This document shows, one piece after another, positions 51,475-63,093 of a stretch of DNA of 64,000 nt. The translations under genes and the position numbers were made by a program. Within the stretch, counting starts at the first letter, position 1. The number at the start of each line of letters is the position of its first letter. The stretch is from Pelargonium cotyledonis (lineage: Eukaryota; Streptophyta; Magnoliopsida; Geraniales; Geraniaceae). The notes under the pieces are model-generated. The model did no database searches. It had not been told where the DNA came from and was given only the letters and a program-made list of their open reading frames with translations. The stretch spans positions 62,001 to 126,000 of the forward strand of contig JAYMTA010000006.1 in NCBI GenBank assembly GCA_036897625.1, read 5' to 3'.

Positions 51475-54400
51475 TAGGAAAAAGACTGAAGCACTCGCTT
51501 ATTCAATATTAAAGAATAAAGAGGAACCCGGTTAATAACATTTAGTGTAGACACCCGGATATTAGTCAGTCCGGTGTTTAGTAAATTCAGCTTCCGCGGA
51601 CATATGCTCCTATATTCGAGAATTTTTTTCAGTAGGTAATAAACAAGAGATAATTAAGAATTCTTTTTGATATCCACATCATGAGTAATAGCAGGGTATT
51701 AAAAAAGAATTCTCGAAAATGTAGTCTCATTCAAAGAAGTTAGTCGGGTATTTCTTAACAAGGGATTGCGCAAAGTATAATAAGCCCTCAAGAAGAAGAC
51801 TTCTTGATCAATATCTAAAGTATTCTATATCGGGTAAGGTTCTTGGTAATTAAAGTTTCAAAGTTCTAATTTAATATACACTGAGAGCCAGTATATTTCC
51901 TTAAGCCTAAAAGCCAGTTCTATAATTCCTCAGTTAGACTAAAAACTAAAAAAAGGGTCTCTTTTCATAAAAACGACATGGGTCTCTCGTCTAGACCTCG
52001 GTTGGAATTCGAGGAATGAGAGTGGGGTTGAAGAGAGAACAGGGTATCCACTCAATTCAATTTATTAAAATGTCCCGAAAGTTCTAGTAAAGTTAATCTT
52101 ATTTAGTAAATAGTAGCTTCGAGGTTAGCGCCCCTTATAATTTAGGGGGGGGGATCCCCATATCAGAGTCCAGCATGGGGCAATTTCGCGCTAGAGTAGA
52201 GACTTAGGCTGGAATTGACTTGTCCATAGTATCCTTTTTTAGTGTAAAGTTTTCTTCAGCGTTAACTTTTACGATGAACTCGTAGACCTTTACATATAGG
52301 TACAAAGTTTGTAGAGGATCAATTTTGTTTTACTTTATACAGAATCAAATCAGACGCATCGGTATAACAAAACTAGAGACTAAGTAGCTTTGGGATAGCT
52401 GTTGCACGGATTACTTACTCGGTTCATACCCCGATTCTTTAAGGAGGTTCTTCGTTCTATTGTTTTAGCTTTAGGTAATGAGCATCTTGCTGAGTACTTT
52501 CAAGAGCAAGAGTAGAGATTTCATAATACCAATCTGTAGGTGGTGAGAACAGAACGGGCAAGAGCTCCCATTTATTATCGAAAAAGCATTATTTATATTA
52601 TTTAGGATTTTTGTAATATGATTTAAGAAGAAATGGAACCACAACGAGACGAGGGGGCTCTTTTTGGCAGTAAGATTTCATAGGTTTAAAGTTAGATTTA
52701 TTTACCAAGAATTACCCTTTGAGAGTCAATCTTTTGCTTTATTTTGGTTTTAGGCTAGACAAGGTATATTATAGGTTCGCTTTCTTTTTGCTTCTTCTGT
52801 ATTCCGAGAAGGGTACGCACCACTAACGATATGAACTATTGGCATGCTTAGCTTACTATTTATTAGCTCTATAACTTCATCAAAAGGAATTTTCTTCTGG
52901 GATTTTAAGTTCATGAATGAGAAACCTCATATAAGGCTACTGGGGATACCCTGGAAAATAGGGGCACTCTAGTTAAAGTGTAACTACTTTCTTAGGAGGA
53001 AGACTTTATTCATAAGTATACATTAGGAAGCTTTTTAGGGCCGATATTTCATATCTTTTAGAATTCAAATCGCCTGCAAGTAAGGGAATCCTTACTTATT
53101 TATAATCCATAATGCACTCCGTTTTTATTCAGTCTAAGGGGTACCCCGCAATTGGTAGCAAGTTAATCCTTTTTTGTTTTTGATAAAAAAACTACAGAAT
53201 AGTTTTAGCTTTTTTATTATGGCACAAGGATCGCTAAAAGTCAAACAAATCTAGGTCTATTATTTATTTTGTATAAATACGTGAAGAGATACCGCCGAAA
53301 AGAACAAGGTAACAACAGGATGAATTCTATATTTGCTTTGTATCTTGAAGGGTTACTGTTTCTCTCTTAATGTAATATTATCCCCTACCCGGCAATCTTA
53401 TAATATTCAAGTAGAAAACCATTAAAGTCGCATATCGCACAATCTCGGAACGCGGGGGTACAATTCTAGTACCTTAACCTACCCTTTCTTAATCTAGAGT
53501 GACTCGTACCTAGTTAGTATAAGGGCACTTACTCGTATTTCATATTTATTTTCTGTATACTTTATACGACTTTATTAAGGATTTAAAATTAAGCATAGGG
53601 AAAATTATATCACAACACTCAGATAATCGAATAGAGAGAATAAATTTCCTTTATATTATATGTGCGGATTATATAGTGTAATGACCGATACATAGGTGAG
53701 ACCCACCGAATCTAAGTCGAAATTACTTTTGTGTTAACCCAAGTTATTGTACTCTTCTCTCCTCTTTATACAAGCTGTAATAGAAGATTTTAGTACAGCC
53801 CTAATATTATAACGAAGCCTAGTACATTAAAACTTGTTTACATATGATTTTACATCAGTTACAGTACTAGCCTCTTATATTTCTCACTACAAGAGATTTG
53901 GTTATAAGCATTTTCTAGCGTCTATTATTTCCGCTTTTAATAAAGCAGGAGTTTAAGAACTGGTGGTTTCTCGTATAAATTTATTCTATCTATCCTACGT
54001 GAGTTAAGCATTCAATATAGATATGTATATAGAATAGCGCTAAAAGAGCGTACTCGTTTGGTATTCTGCTCCTAGGTGGTTTCCCGCTTTTTAGAAAAAG
54101 GAAAAAGTCTAGTTAAGTGTTCTAACTCATAAAAACCCTTATCTTGTAGTAAAAATGGATGCCTATCTCTTACTCTTAGGAGGGCTGTTAGGCCTAGCAT
54201 ATTTATATAAGCTATAACAGTTACCGGAAACCTTGGAATAGCTTCGACCATTCAGATATTTAATCACAGGCAAGCTAGTAGAATACATATTCAATAGGAG
54301 AAAAAATCCCGATGTCCAAGCAATTGAGTAAGCTTATTTAAAAGATAAATTAAATAATTTATTCTAAAGGTCTCGCGTGCAAGAATTTGAGGTTTTCAAG

Positions 54401-55594
54401 AATAAGGAATCCCTTAGGGGCCCCCTATCCAAGTGCGGTAATACCTTTTTTTCCTTATACTAGTAAAACAAATTATCAACTATACCCAAGGTGTGCAGAA
54501 TTCGGGAGTATACTGATAGACTTTACTACATTCCTTTTATGCACTTATAATAAGACCAGATTCCTACAAAATGAATTGTGTAATAAAATGACTTTATATA
54601 CTATGTAGACTAATAAAATTTTACCGCAATCTATAAACTCATTAGAGCCGCAACTCTCCTAAAAAATCTATTAGAGATATTGGAATTTAAGAATCAGATT
54701 TTTACTCTACTATTTTACCGAAAAATAGAATACTCTTGCATTCAATACCCCGTCCCAATTCTTTTGGTTGGTAGGGGTGTTTTAGTTATACAACCTAATT
54801 AGGGTCCCCGTATTTATTATACTCACAGTCCCTTAAAAAACTTTGTCAACTATCTACAATGAAAGGGCTACAGAAAATCTGAATGCCTTGCTTCTGGTGT
54901 ATAATATTAAAGAGATTCTGCAGTTTGATCTTAGTACTCTGCGTTTTCTTTCCTATTATTATAGAAATTTTGACTCGAAAAATTAATAAGGGATTCTTGT
55001 ACATTGCATATTAGATTTTGGGTATCCAGTTTATTTTATGGGGATTCCCGGTTAGTAAACTTAAGACTCTCCTTATTTATTATGAAATTAGGGATCTCTT
55101 ATAATATAACACCTGCTTTATTGTTATAATTAAGGCTTTGTCCTTTAACTTTAAAAAGCTGTGTCATAAATATATAGATACAAATTCTTTGAAGGAAGAG
55201 AATCTCATACTCGATTTGACTTGAAGAATTCCTAAAGGCAGTCAATTTCTCACCGAAAAGCCCTAATTGATTGTAGCTCAGTAGGTAGTAGAGGGGGAAA
55301 ATAGAACCCAATTTCTAAATAAGTATATACGGAATTCTTGGATTGAAGGGCACTTAAAGTTGGAACAAAATCACTTAAATAGAATAAACTGTATGTATAT
55401 CTAATAGGTGCTTAGCTGCACGAAGAAGAGAAAGAGGAGTATTTCCCTGTCGTTTACAGAGTTGAGAAAGCTCACCCTACATATCCGTAAGTGCAACTCA
55501 ATGGGTCGGGGTATTTATTATCGTTGTTAAGAACTATCACATCCTAACCTTTTCGTCATCATCCTTCCATTACCGAGATCTTGGCTGTAGATAG
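51475..55594. other. Stretch without recognisable genes
   Basis: No gene is supported. A 73-codon frame at 54387-54608 starts with TTG and is unrecognised. Quasi-palindromes are at 53085 and 54406 (GGAATCC) and 55042 (GGATTCC). Confidence 0.5.
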
Positions 55595-55667
55595 AATGAG
55601 AACAGGACTTTAACCCATGACTTGAGATTAAAGAGAGCTCCGATCTAACCACAAGAAACAAGCCGAG
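55595..55667 (-). pseudogene. tRNA-like remnant related to the Met-like copy
   Basis: The T-arm ATGGG, TTAAAGT, CCTGT has five pairs (two G-T). The plus-strand 14-mer CATGACTTGAGATT is shared with the remnant at 16605-16677, and GAGCTCCGATCTAACCAC (55635-55652) with the one at 37897-37968. The anticodon arm and acceptor are not maintained. Confidence 0.4.
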
Positions 55668-55669
55668 GC

Positions 55670-57190
55670 CCCTAAGTTTACTTTCTTAACTCCTTTCTAT
55701 TATAGGTAAGAAAAAAAGACATTACATGACCAAAATCCCGAACTAATTAACCACTTATCAGATTATAAGCAAATAAAGCATTCCTAAACTTAAGAGACCG
55801 AAAAAGTACGTCTTCTAGTAGGACTCAAGCTTAAGTAAAGGGAGCCCTTATAAACGGAAAAATAAAGACTTAGGAATACCACTTAACTTACTGTGGTAGG
55901 CAAAGATTTGTATTTAAGATATTTGATTCATCAGATATTATGGATAGTAACGAAGGAATATCTTACTTGATGAATATCCTTTATAATAGGAAGTTCTTAC
56001 TAGTGGAGTATGAAGATTAAGTGGATTGCTATAAAGGAATCGGGGCTTCCTTTTCCAGATACTTGTGACCCCTATAAAAAGAGTCTATTTGAAACAAAAG
56101 ACGTAGTTGTCTATTTAAGATGAAGCTAAGTATTGGGCTTTATAATACCGTACCTATAAGAAGAATATCTTATAACATTCAATCTTGACTTGAAAATGGG
56201 GCTCCGGTTATATGAGACTAAACCAGGTTTACTCGAATAAAGAAAGAGGTACAAGTAGGGGGCTCCCTAGCGAATAGGACAGGATTATCTAGCAATTGGG
56301 TTTGACAATGGAGAGTAAATCACAATAGGATTCGGAAGCATATGATATCTCCAGCAAGAAACTTCAGTGGGTCATCGTGTAGTATACGTGGTAAAGCACA
56401 GATTCTATAAACACAAGCCTAAAGGGAATCTTACAACCCCGATAAAAGGAGGTTAAGACTCATATTACTATTGGAATGCTTCCTGCAACTCACAAACGAT
56501 TTCTCCTTGTATCTGTATGCTAGTATCGCAGTCTTATAACCTTGGTTGCTTTTAAGTTAAACAGCTAATACCAACTTATTTCTCCTTTGTCTTTACACAA
56601 ATACGAGTCCTCGCTAGTACTCGAGTAAAGTATGTTTTTCGCGTGATGATACAGATTGGATTCTTAAAATTCGTATGGAAGTCAAGAGGTTAAAGAAAAA
56701 ATCCTTTGTATACAAGGGATCCCCCTAATTCTATCAACAGCAAAGACTCTCTGTAACTTACTATCAAGTATTTCAGTTAGGTTTCTCAGCAAGTAAACTT
56801 ATGCAGAATATATTTTCTTTTGTTGTTAATCTGGAAAGCATTCCTTAATATTCCTCAATTTACTTAACAGTACTTACAAAAACTAATTTCTCATAAGGGA
56901 ATAACCTAAATTAAAAAAAAAGGATAAAATACTAGATAGAAATTAATTCTTATTAGATATACTTTGCTTTTTTGTAAAGTAACAAGAAAAGGGATTCGTT
57001 ATATACATATACAATCATAAAACAATAGTAATATGAAGACACTTTATAACGCTCAAGTTCACATGTCCCGGCATAACTATAATACTTAAAATGAGCTCTT
57101 CTACTCAGTGTATTCCAGTATAATGTCAAAATCCCTCCTTTTTGTACATTTTTGATCGAGCTTCCTTAGGAGAAAGCAGGTTTAGGACTA
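55670..57190. other. Stretch without recognisable genes
   Basis: Nothing is supported in this interval on either strand. One GGATCC quasi-palindrome is at about 56728. Confidence 0.55.
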
Positions 57191-57263
57191 TGAACGAACA
57201 TGACTTGAACCTATGACTTACGATAAAGTATTAAAACCCTAAAAAGTCAAAATGTTAGATGCC
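57191..57263 (-). pseudogene. tRNA-like remnant
   Basis: The T-arm ATAGG, TTCAAGT, CATGT keeps four of five pairs on the minus strand. The plus-strand 15-mer GACTTGAACCTATGA is identical in the remnant at 63094-63165. D-arm and acceptor are not recognisable. It overlaps the end of the minus-strand frame at 57255-57584. Confidence 0.35.
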
Positions 57264-57584
57264 CCCTCACGGGTAGAATTGCGTGAAAATGGGATCTCAA
57301 AAGTCCGCGGTAAAGACTTGCTTTTCACAAAGAAAATACTGAGGAGCTAAACCACCCATATAGGACAATAGGAACCTAGGAATGAGCCAAGTAAGATCTC
57401 GAAAGTTAAAAGTTATAAGACTTGAGAGAATAAAGTATAACAAGATCAGACTTCGGGAGCTGGGAAGAGAGTCGGTGAGCTGTAACGTAAAGATCTTCGT
57501 AGAAGTTGGATGTTTTGCCACTAAGTTACTAAGAAAGGGATACTTGATCAAAAAAGGGAGGATTACTAGTCAAATCTGGTACAT
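57255..57584 (-). CDS. Candidate small membrane protein (only if TGA = Trp)
   Basis: With the mitochondrial code in which TGA is tryptophan, the minus strand is open for 114 codons (57258-57599). ATG at 57584 then gives 109 residues ending in TAA. TGA occurs three times after this start (YQIW, DFWDP and YPWGG contexts). The product would have two hydrophobic segments, near the N-terminus (IWLVILPFLI) and mid-protein (LILLYFILSSLITF). With the standard code the frame is cut at 57297. An ATG frame on the opposite strand (57382-57645, 87 codons, very basic) competes. I recognise neither product. Confidence 0.22.
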
Positions 57585-57645
57585 TTCTGTTCACTTTCTC
57601 TATGCAAGGAATTGCCATTTTTTTGGAGAGCCCATAGCCATATAA
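57382..57645 (+). CDS. Competing basic 87-codon frame, unrecognised
   Basis: It starts with ATG and ends in TAA. The first half is very rich in Arg/Lys (RSRKLKVIRLERIKYNKIRL), as in a ribosomal protein or nucleic-acid binder, but no motif is recognisable. It lies wholly antisense to the open minus-strand frame at 57258-57599, and only one of the two, at most, is likely to be real. Confidence 0.15.
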   Translation: MSQVRSRKLKVIRLERIKYNKIRLRELGRESVSCNVKIFVEVGCFATKLLRKGYLIKKGRITSQIWYISVHFLYARNCHFFGEPIAI

Positions 57646-57659
57646 AACTCGTACCTATT

Positions 57660-58060
57660 TAATTCAGATTTCCTTGCTATTGTACCTAAGTTAACTCGAT
57701 CTAGTAGCTCTCTCACTTTCTTCAGACAAGCCAGCTAAAGCATCCCAATCTAGTCCAACTGTCTTAACTGATCGGACAGTAATGGTTCTTTCCCATACCG
57801 ATTGACCTATCGATTGGAAATCACTCAATAATCCAACCCTGTCCATCAACCAACCCTTAGCTCCCAATCAATCACCAACTAACCTAACCTTCGGAGCTAA
57901 CCTATACGCTCCTCTTCACTGTGTTCAATCTTCAAGGCAAGCTAACTCCTTCTCTTCGTCCAAACTAAAGCCATCCCTCAAACAAAATCTAGAGCCAACC
58001 TGCAAGCTCAAGACAACTCCTCAGCTCAGTTACTTCAGGACTTTGGGGAATGGCAACTAA
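57660..58060. other. C-rich compositional island
   Basis: About 400 bases on the plus strand are unusually C-rich and G-poor, with many CAA, CCA, AACC and CTCC triplets, unlike the surrounding A/T-rich DNA. The change is abrupt at both ends. It suggests a coding remnant on the G-rich minus strand, or DNA of different origin. Confidence 0.6.
57691..58029 (-). CDS. Candidate 112-codon frame in the island (only if TGA = Trp)
   Basis: On the minus strand there is no TAA or TAG between the bounding stops at 58030-58032 and 57691-57693. The frame holds four TGA and three TGG codons, consistent with the mitochondrial code. The product would be soluble and mixed in composition (stretches such as RLAPKVRLVGDW and GLDWDALAGLSEE), unlike the Lys/Ile/Asn-rich chance frames elsewhere. 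There is no ATG near the start, so TTG at 58011 or CTG would be needed. The family is unknown. Confidence 0.25.
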
Positions 58061-58352
58061 ACCTGTTACTCAAGGACACGAAAGAATAAATTTATAGTTT
58101 GTTAAGTAAGGGACAGATACTCTGTTAATAATTTCTCTGTTAAGTTAGAATGAGGTAAGATTTCATACACGATATTAAGAAATATGAGGGACTCTGACTA
58201 TCCTTTGTGTTAGGACATAGCAGTTTCCTTTAGCATGGGCCCTTGGATGTCCTTAAAATTTGGTCAAGTTAGTTAATTCATAATTAAGTAGGATCCAAAA
58301 ATTGAATTAATTAAGAAAAAATTAGTGTTACACATCAAAATCTCTAGTACAA

Positions 58353-58706
58353 TTACAAATTCTGAGAGGACTTTTTTTCCGTGCACTGTCGAGTCCCGCC
58401 AATAATAGTAAAAGGCTTTGTCTTTTCTAGTATGTTTAGTTTCTGGACTCCCTTTAGAAATCTAAAAGAGAAAAAGGATCTCCCGACATTCTGGATTTCT
58501 ATGGTAAAACCAACTTTACAGACATATAATGTTTCAAAAAACAAGATCCTCAAAAAAGGTATTCTTTTCAACAGCGCTTTTGTAAGACAAGCCAACTCTT
58601 TACAAGTTACAGGTACAGAAAAATCTAAAAGGCAGGCTACGGTAATCGCTAAGTACACCTTATAAAAATAAGTAGAGGAGGGCCCCTTTATGGTAAAGTC
58701 CCGGGA
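58353..58706 (-). CDS. Candidate 117-codon frame, unrecognised
   Basis: Open under the standard code from 58706 down to TAA at 58353-58355; a GTG at 58658 gives 101 residues. The N-terminal part is hydrophobic (YLAITVACLLDFSVPV) and the C-terminal part basic. The plus strand of the same segment is also open (58381-58665, GTG start, 94 codons). With the two minus-strand frames at 57.3-58.0 kb it forms a run of three on one strand, spaced 324 bases and about 0.1 kb apart. Confidence 0.2.
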   Translation of the reverse strand, partial: SRDFTIKGPSSTYFYKVYLAITVACLLDFSVPVTCKELACLTKALLKRIPFLRILFFETLYVCKVGFTIEIQNVGRSFFSFRFLKGVQKLNILEKTKPFTIIGGTRQCTEKKSSQNL

Positions 58707-58709
58707 TTA

Positions 58710-59865
58710 CAGATGAGTTCTACCACAAACTTTAGTCCATAAATTTCTATCTATTTCGATCTCAAGATCAATAAAAAAGGGGGGTATGGTATACAGAAAG
58801 CTGCTAGAATAGGATACGAGTAATCAGCATTACAAGTATAGCTCTGAAGATTGAAAAAGTTATAGGTATTAAAAAGTCTAAGATCTGGGGAAGGTAATTC
58901 ATTTCTTATTTAATTCAAAGAAAGCTTTCTTAGTTTAAAATAAAGGGAGAGAAGAGAGGTTTCCAGTTTCTAATTTTTTAGTTTAAAAGGTATCTTTTAA
59001 GTAAGTGGTAGGCTGTGCTTTTCTACAACTTTTATAACCAATAAAGAAGGGATATCCATTTCCTTTTTGTACTAAAACCAAGCAATAATTCACTAATATA
59101 ATAAAGTAGAATTTTATTCCAAAAAAGAAGTACGAAATCGGGATCTTATTAATAAAAATAGGCTGTTGATAAGCTTTCAATAAGTATTTAACTGTAACCA
59201 AATTATTCCTTAAATTATAACTAGACTACTAGAGGTGTGCTAACTAAGAAGAATCCCTGTTTATAGGATCTTCTTTTGCTTTCTAACTGGATTTACTGAC
59301 ATAACTAAGGCAATTAATTTGGCAAGTCCTTCCTTAAAAATTCCGATAAATTTATACCCTGGGTTACGAATAACCTTATATTCCGTGTCAGGGTTTGACA
59401 TAATTAAGTACCCTGCGCCCCAAACCTATAAGGGAGTTCCTCCTTTTTGGCTCGGAAGTCTCTATCAAGTCTTAAATCTAATAGTAATATAACGGTCGAG
59501 ACCGAGGAAATCTCCTAGTTCCAATCCAACGTTTACAATATCCTTGACGGAGAATATACTACTAAACAGATTTTCTTTTTTATATAACTATTTCTTTATC
59601 TGCTTTTCCTTTCGACGGAAGGGGTTCCTGCATTACCAAGTACCAACTGAGAGGAAGTTGATATCTAAACTAGCGCACTCACTTTATATTTATAAGAGGA
59701 TTCAACTTCAGCGAATCAACTAGATACCAGACGCTTTATACTAAGATAATTAGTTTGACATTTTCAAGGGGACCCCTTTAGGAAACTTTTTGTAAGGAGA
59801 AACTCTTATCTTACTCTGTTACTGTACTCTGGTTTTAGAGATGTTTAGGATTAAGACCAAGTTTC
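58710..59865. other. Stretch without recognisable genes
   Basis: No supported gene. A minus-strand frame at 58983-59201 has a TTT/ATT-rich middle but no recognisable feature. Confidence 0.5.
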
Positions 59866-59869
59866 TATT

Positions 59870-59960
59870 TCTAAGTTTAGTAAGGAAGTAAGAAGACTCA
59901 AAAGCAGGTATAGCTATTTAAGACAGGTACGCGGGAAGATAGGTTTGGGTAGTTTTCTTC
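59870..59960 (+). repeat. Repeat-A-like purine-rich block
   Basis: AAGCAGGTATAGCT (59902-59915) and AAGACAGGTACGCG follow AAG/AGA-rich triplets. The first closely matches the reverse complement of AGCTATACCTGTCTT at 31820-31834. Downstream (60120-60200) are weak echoes of the repeat A core (GGTACC near CAGTGGG). Confidence 0.35.
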
Positions 59961-60149
59961 AATTCCAGTTGTTATAGTTAAGGGTTTAGCTACACAAAGA
60001 GGGTGCAAGAGGTATCGCTCTAAAACAAGGTCTAGGGATTTTTAAGAAAGTTATGAAAGAAAGTAGACGTTGGCAATAAAGTATGCGGATATATTCATAA
60101 TTACAGTATAAACTTAACCTTCCTCCGTTATACTACGGTCGGTAAGAAT

Positions 60150-60380
60150 AACCTTTACAAGACTCTATAAGGCGCGGTAGCCCTCTGGTACCTAAGACAG
60201 TGGGAACTTAATAAGTAAGACTAATACAAAACTATAATAATTCTAAGAATACTAGTACAAGATTTCCTAGCTACAGTAAGAGTAGGGCTCGTAAGAGGGG
60301 AAGTCTAGCTGCTAAGACCCAACTACGGAAGACTAAGGAAGGTGTTTGGTCAAGAGTTAGGCTTTCAAGAAGGGTTTCCT
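60150..60380 (+). repeat. Repeat-A-like purine-rich block
   Basis: The plus strand is open for about 60 codons from near 60200 with AAG, AGA, AGT, GCT and CTA triplets, reading as a basic, serine-rich peptide (SKSRARKRGSLAAK). It has no ATG start and no known motif, and its composition is that of the other blocks in this family. A basic leader or ribosomal-protein fragment is possible but unsupported. Confidence 0.3.
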
Positions 60381-60384
60381 ATGC

Positions 60385-61725
60385 TATATTTACTTGATTC
60401 TAATGTGGGAACAGCTCTCATCAGCTATGATTTACCTGACTTTGTACTAAGGAAAAGGGAGGCGTGCCTCACAAGTCGTTTACATGGAGGAGCTAGAATT
60501 TAGATAAAAAGAGGGCTTAAAAAGAGGAGGCACGGGCAGTAACACAAGAAAATAAATAAAGAAAGTTTTTTTCTAAACTAAGAAGGGCCTTTAAAAGGTG
60601 TAGGACAACGGAGGAAGGGGAAGGTAGTAAGACTTCTAACTTTATTTTAGAGAGCTTGACTTAAAAGAAATTTCCCTGGTTTTTATTTAGATTAGAGACC
60701 CTTGTTTATTGCTGGATATTCTAAGCAGCTAATAACCTACTTTTCCTGGAAAAGGTTTGTCTGGAATTATTAAAAAAACCAGAATACCTGTATCTCCACG
60801 GAGTGGATCCTTTAATAGGTAGCAAAATATAGGACCAGGATACACCTTTTACTCATCAAAACTGAAGCTTATTAGTCCAGTTACTGACTAAAAAGCACAA
60901 GACAAGGAACTTGAGCTCTAAGTAGTAATATTGGAGTTTGCTTACATTTGGTTTTAAACCTCCCGTCCCCCACAATGCACTAGACGAAAAGGACATTTAA
61001 GGAATGGTTTTTGCTATCAAGGTAGCTTACCACAGACTCAATTTAGTTTATAGGCCCAAATCTAATATAAAGAAAAGTAAGAAAAATCCTACATTCTTTG
61101 TTTCTTTCGTATCCTGGAATTGAAAGCTCCCCAGAATTTGTGCTTAGGTCACTTCGAAGGAGAAAAAGAAAAGAGGTGCATGTTATATAGTTTACTTACA
61201 TATATGCTGAAAGTTTAGACTTATAGCTTTTACTTAGTAACTAAAAAAGAGTTTTACACTACTACTCTTTGCTTGGATCCTGTGCCTATGCTTTAGAATT
61301 AGGAATAAAGCACAAGTAGCGCCCTCCTTACTTTAAAAAGAGAAGGGCATACAAGGAATTGTTAATCTCAGTAAATTTTGTTAAGATTACTTGACTAACA
61401 AGGTGCCTAACGTAGCTCAAACTTACCTACTCTATATACGATAAAGAGTTGAATCCTGATCGGAAAATCTAACTAAACTTTAAGAAATTCTACTATTTGT
61501 GTTTTTAGTAGCTAACTTTATAGACAGATACATAATTTGATCCAGAGGAAACTCATCTTAAAAACTGTCTAAGACTATTTCTTCCTAGGCTTCACACTCC
61601 CGGCTTTCACTGAAATACAAGTAAACCCCAAAATCATTCAAGGTATTCCCTAGGGTTCCCGACCTTACTGCTCCTTGACTTTTTCCGTTGTTAAATCCTT
61701 TAAACAAAACAGGAATCTAGAAATG
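60385..61725. other. Stretch without recognisable genes
   Basis: Nothing is supported. A GGATCC site lies at about 60805 and another at about 61276. Confidence 0.5.
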
Positions 61726-61730
61726 TTGTA

Positions 61731-61934
61731 TTGTCAATCAAAGTGGGAGTTCTTTCTTTAATCCCCATAACAGGAAGACCCGTAGCAAAAAGTACAGGTA
61801 TAGCAGCTAGCATAAAGGCTAAGAAAGCAATCCAGATCAAAGAAGGGTGTACTTTGAAGAGTGGTAGAAGTCCGGGTAGGGGTAAAACTATAAAAAGTTA
61901 CTCCGAGTTAACGAATACTTGTTTAAGGCTATAA
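61731..61934 (+). repeat. Repeat-A-like block with a 67-codon open frame
   Basis: This is the longest of the purine-rich blocks. The plus strand reads as a Lys/Ala/Ile/Gly-rich frame (SIKAKKAIQIKEG) starting with TTG; the minus strand over the same bases is open and hydrophobic (AAIPVLFATGLPVMG). It includes AGTACAGGTATAGCAGCT (61791-61808), the motif seen at 31.8, 39.1 and 59.9 kb. If a gene exists, the hydrophobic minus-strand reading is as plausible as the plus-strand one. Confidence 0.3.
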
Positions 61935-61939
61935 GTTGT

Positions 61940-63090
61940 TAAAGGAGGCGAGCCTCTCTATCTTGAAAAAGCAAAAAGTAAGTTATGGACACAGTATTCG
62001 TAATTCAGTACTCTCCCCTCTTCTTTGCTTATATTTATCATTACTAAGAACTAAGAGATTCCTCACTTAAATTCGGCTAATAAAAGGTGAATATGACTAG
62101 CAAGATATTAACCCCGGATGAAGGTCCTCCTTGATTGTGAACTGTAATGGACTCTTTTACAAACTTATTTATTGAAAGACTGGTAAAGGGACGGCATCTA
62201 CCCCACTATGCCATATACCCGCTCCTTGTAGGGAACGCGCGCACTGCAGAGTAAGGGATTACTATCCAAAAATCTAAGAGATAAAACCCGTGATACTATA
62301 CTAAAAGATTTAGGTGCTAAACATTTTTACCGAACCCTTTTTACTATAAATATACTTAAAATTCATTACACAAGGTGGGTTCTGTTTACCCTTTTTGTAT
62401 GAAAAATCTATGGAAATGCCTATCCCAGCCCTGTTTTTGTTTGGCATACAATTAAATAATGGATTCCTTTTTTAAGTTCCCTTCCTGTGTTTTATTAAAG
62501 TAAAGCAAATAATAAGAAAATCTAACTATTTACAGAATTAATTGAGGGAAACACCTTTTATATGAAACGTATACTTGGTCAGAGCGTACAAAGCATCGGA
62601 CTCTTATCGAGGGTTAAAGTCGTATTATCCTTAACAGCCAAGATCTCAGTTTTCTCTTTAGGAGTTGTCCGAGTTAGTGAACTCAAAAGTTTATCCAAAA
62701 TGTCTTAATTAGTAGAGCCTCAAGAGTACGTACCAGAGGGCTTATATATCTGGGGCAAAGCGTTATAGAGTACCCCAAATTTAGATTGAGGGCTCGTATC
62801 CGGGTTTAGGGATCCTTTTAGATTGTTTTTGTGTATCTATCCTGCGGAATAGGTATAATACCTTAAGGTTCGGGTAAAATAAAGAATTACAGTAAAATAG
62901 ATTCTGCTGACAAGGGTGATTAGAAGTACCTTGGTTAACTATAATCATCTGAGCTAGCAACTTGTGTTCTATGCAATAACCTAAAAATCTTTATATTAGA
63001 ATATAACTAAATTTACGTAACAACAAGAGAGGGTTTAGACTAGATTTTGCTAAGTCGAATCTTACCCTTTTTTCTATCTTATTCCTTTAA
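61940..63090. other. Stretch without recognisable genes
   Basis: No supported gene. A GGATTCC is at 62461. A minus-strand GGCATAGTGGGGTAGATGCC near 62172-62195 resembles a tRNA D-arm but has no partner arms. Confidence 0.5.
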
Positions 63091-63093
63091 ATT

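Noticed and set aside
54155-54572. A plus-strand frame open for 139 codons if TAA and TAG are read as glutamine (ciliate-type code), with a leucine-rich start.
   Set aside because: With only TGA as a stop, well over a hundred frames of this length are expected by chance in the window, and the tRNA-like sequences are organellar rather than ciliate nuclear. No known family is recognisable.
62165-62215. A minus-strand D-arm-like GGCATAGTGGGGTAGATGCC.
   Set aside because: A short stem can form but there is no anticodon or T-arm beside it.
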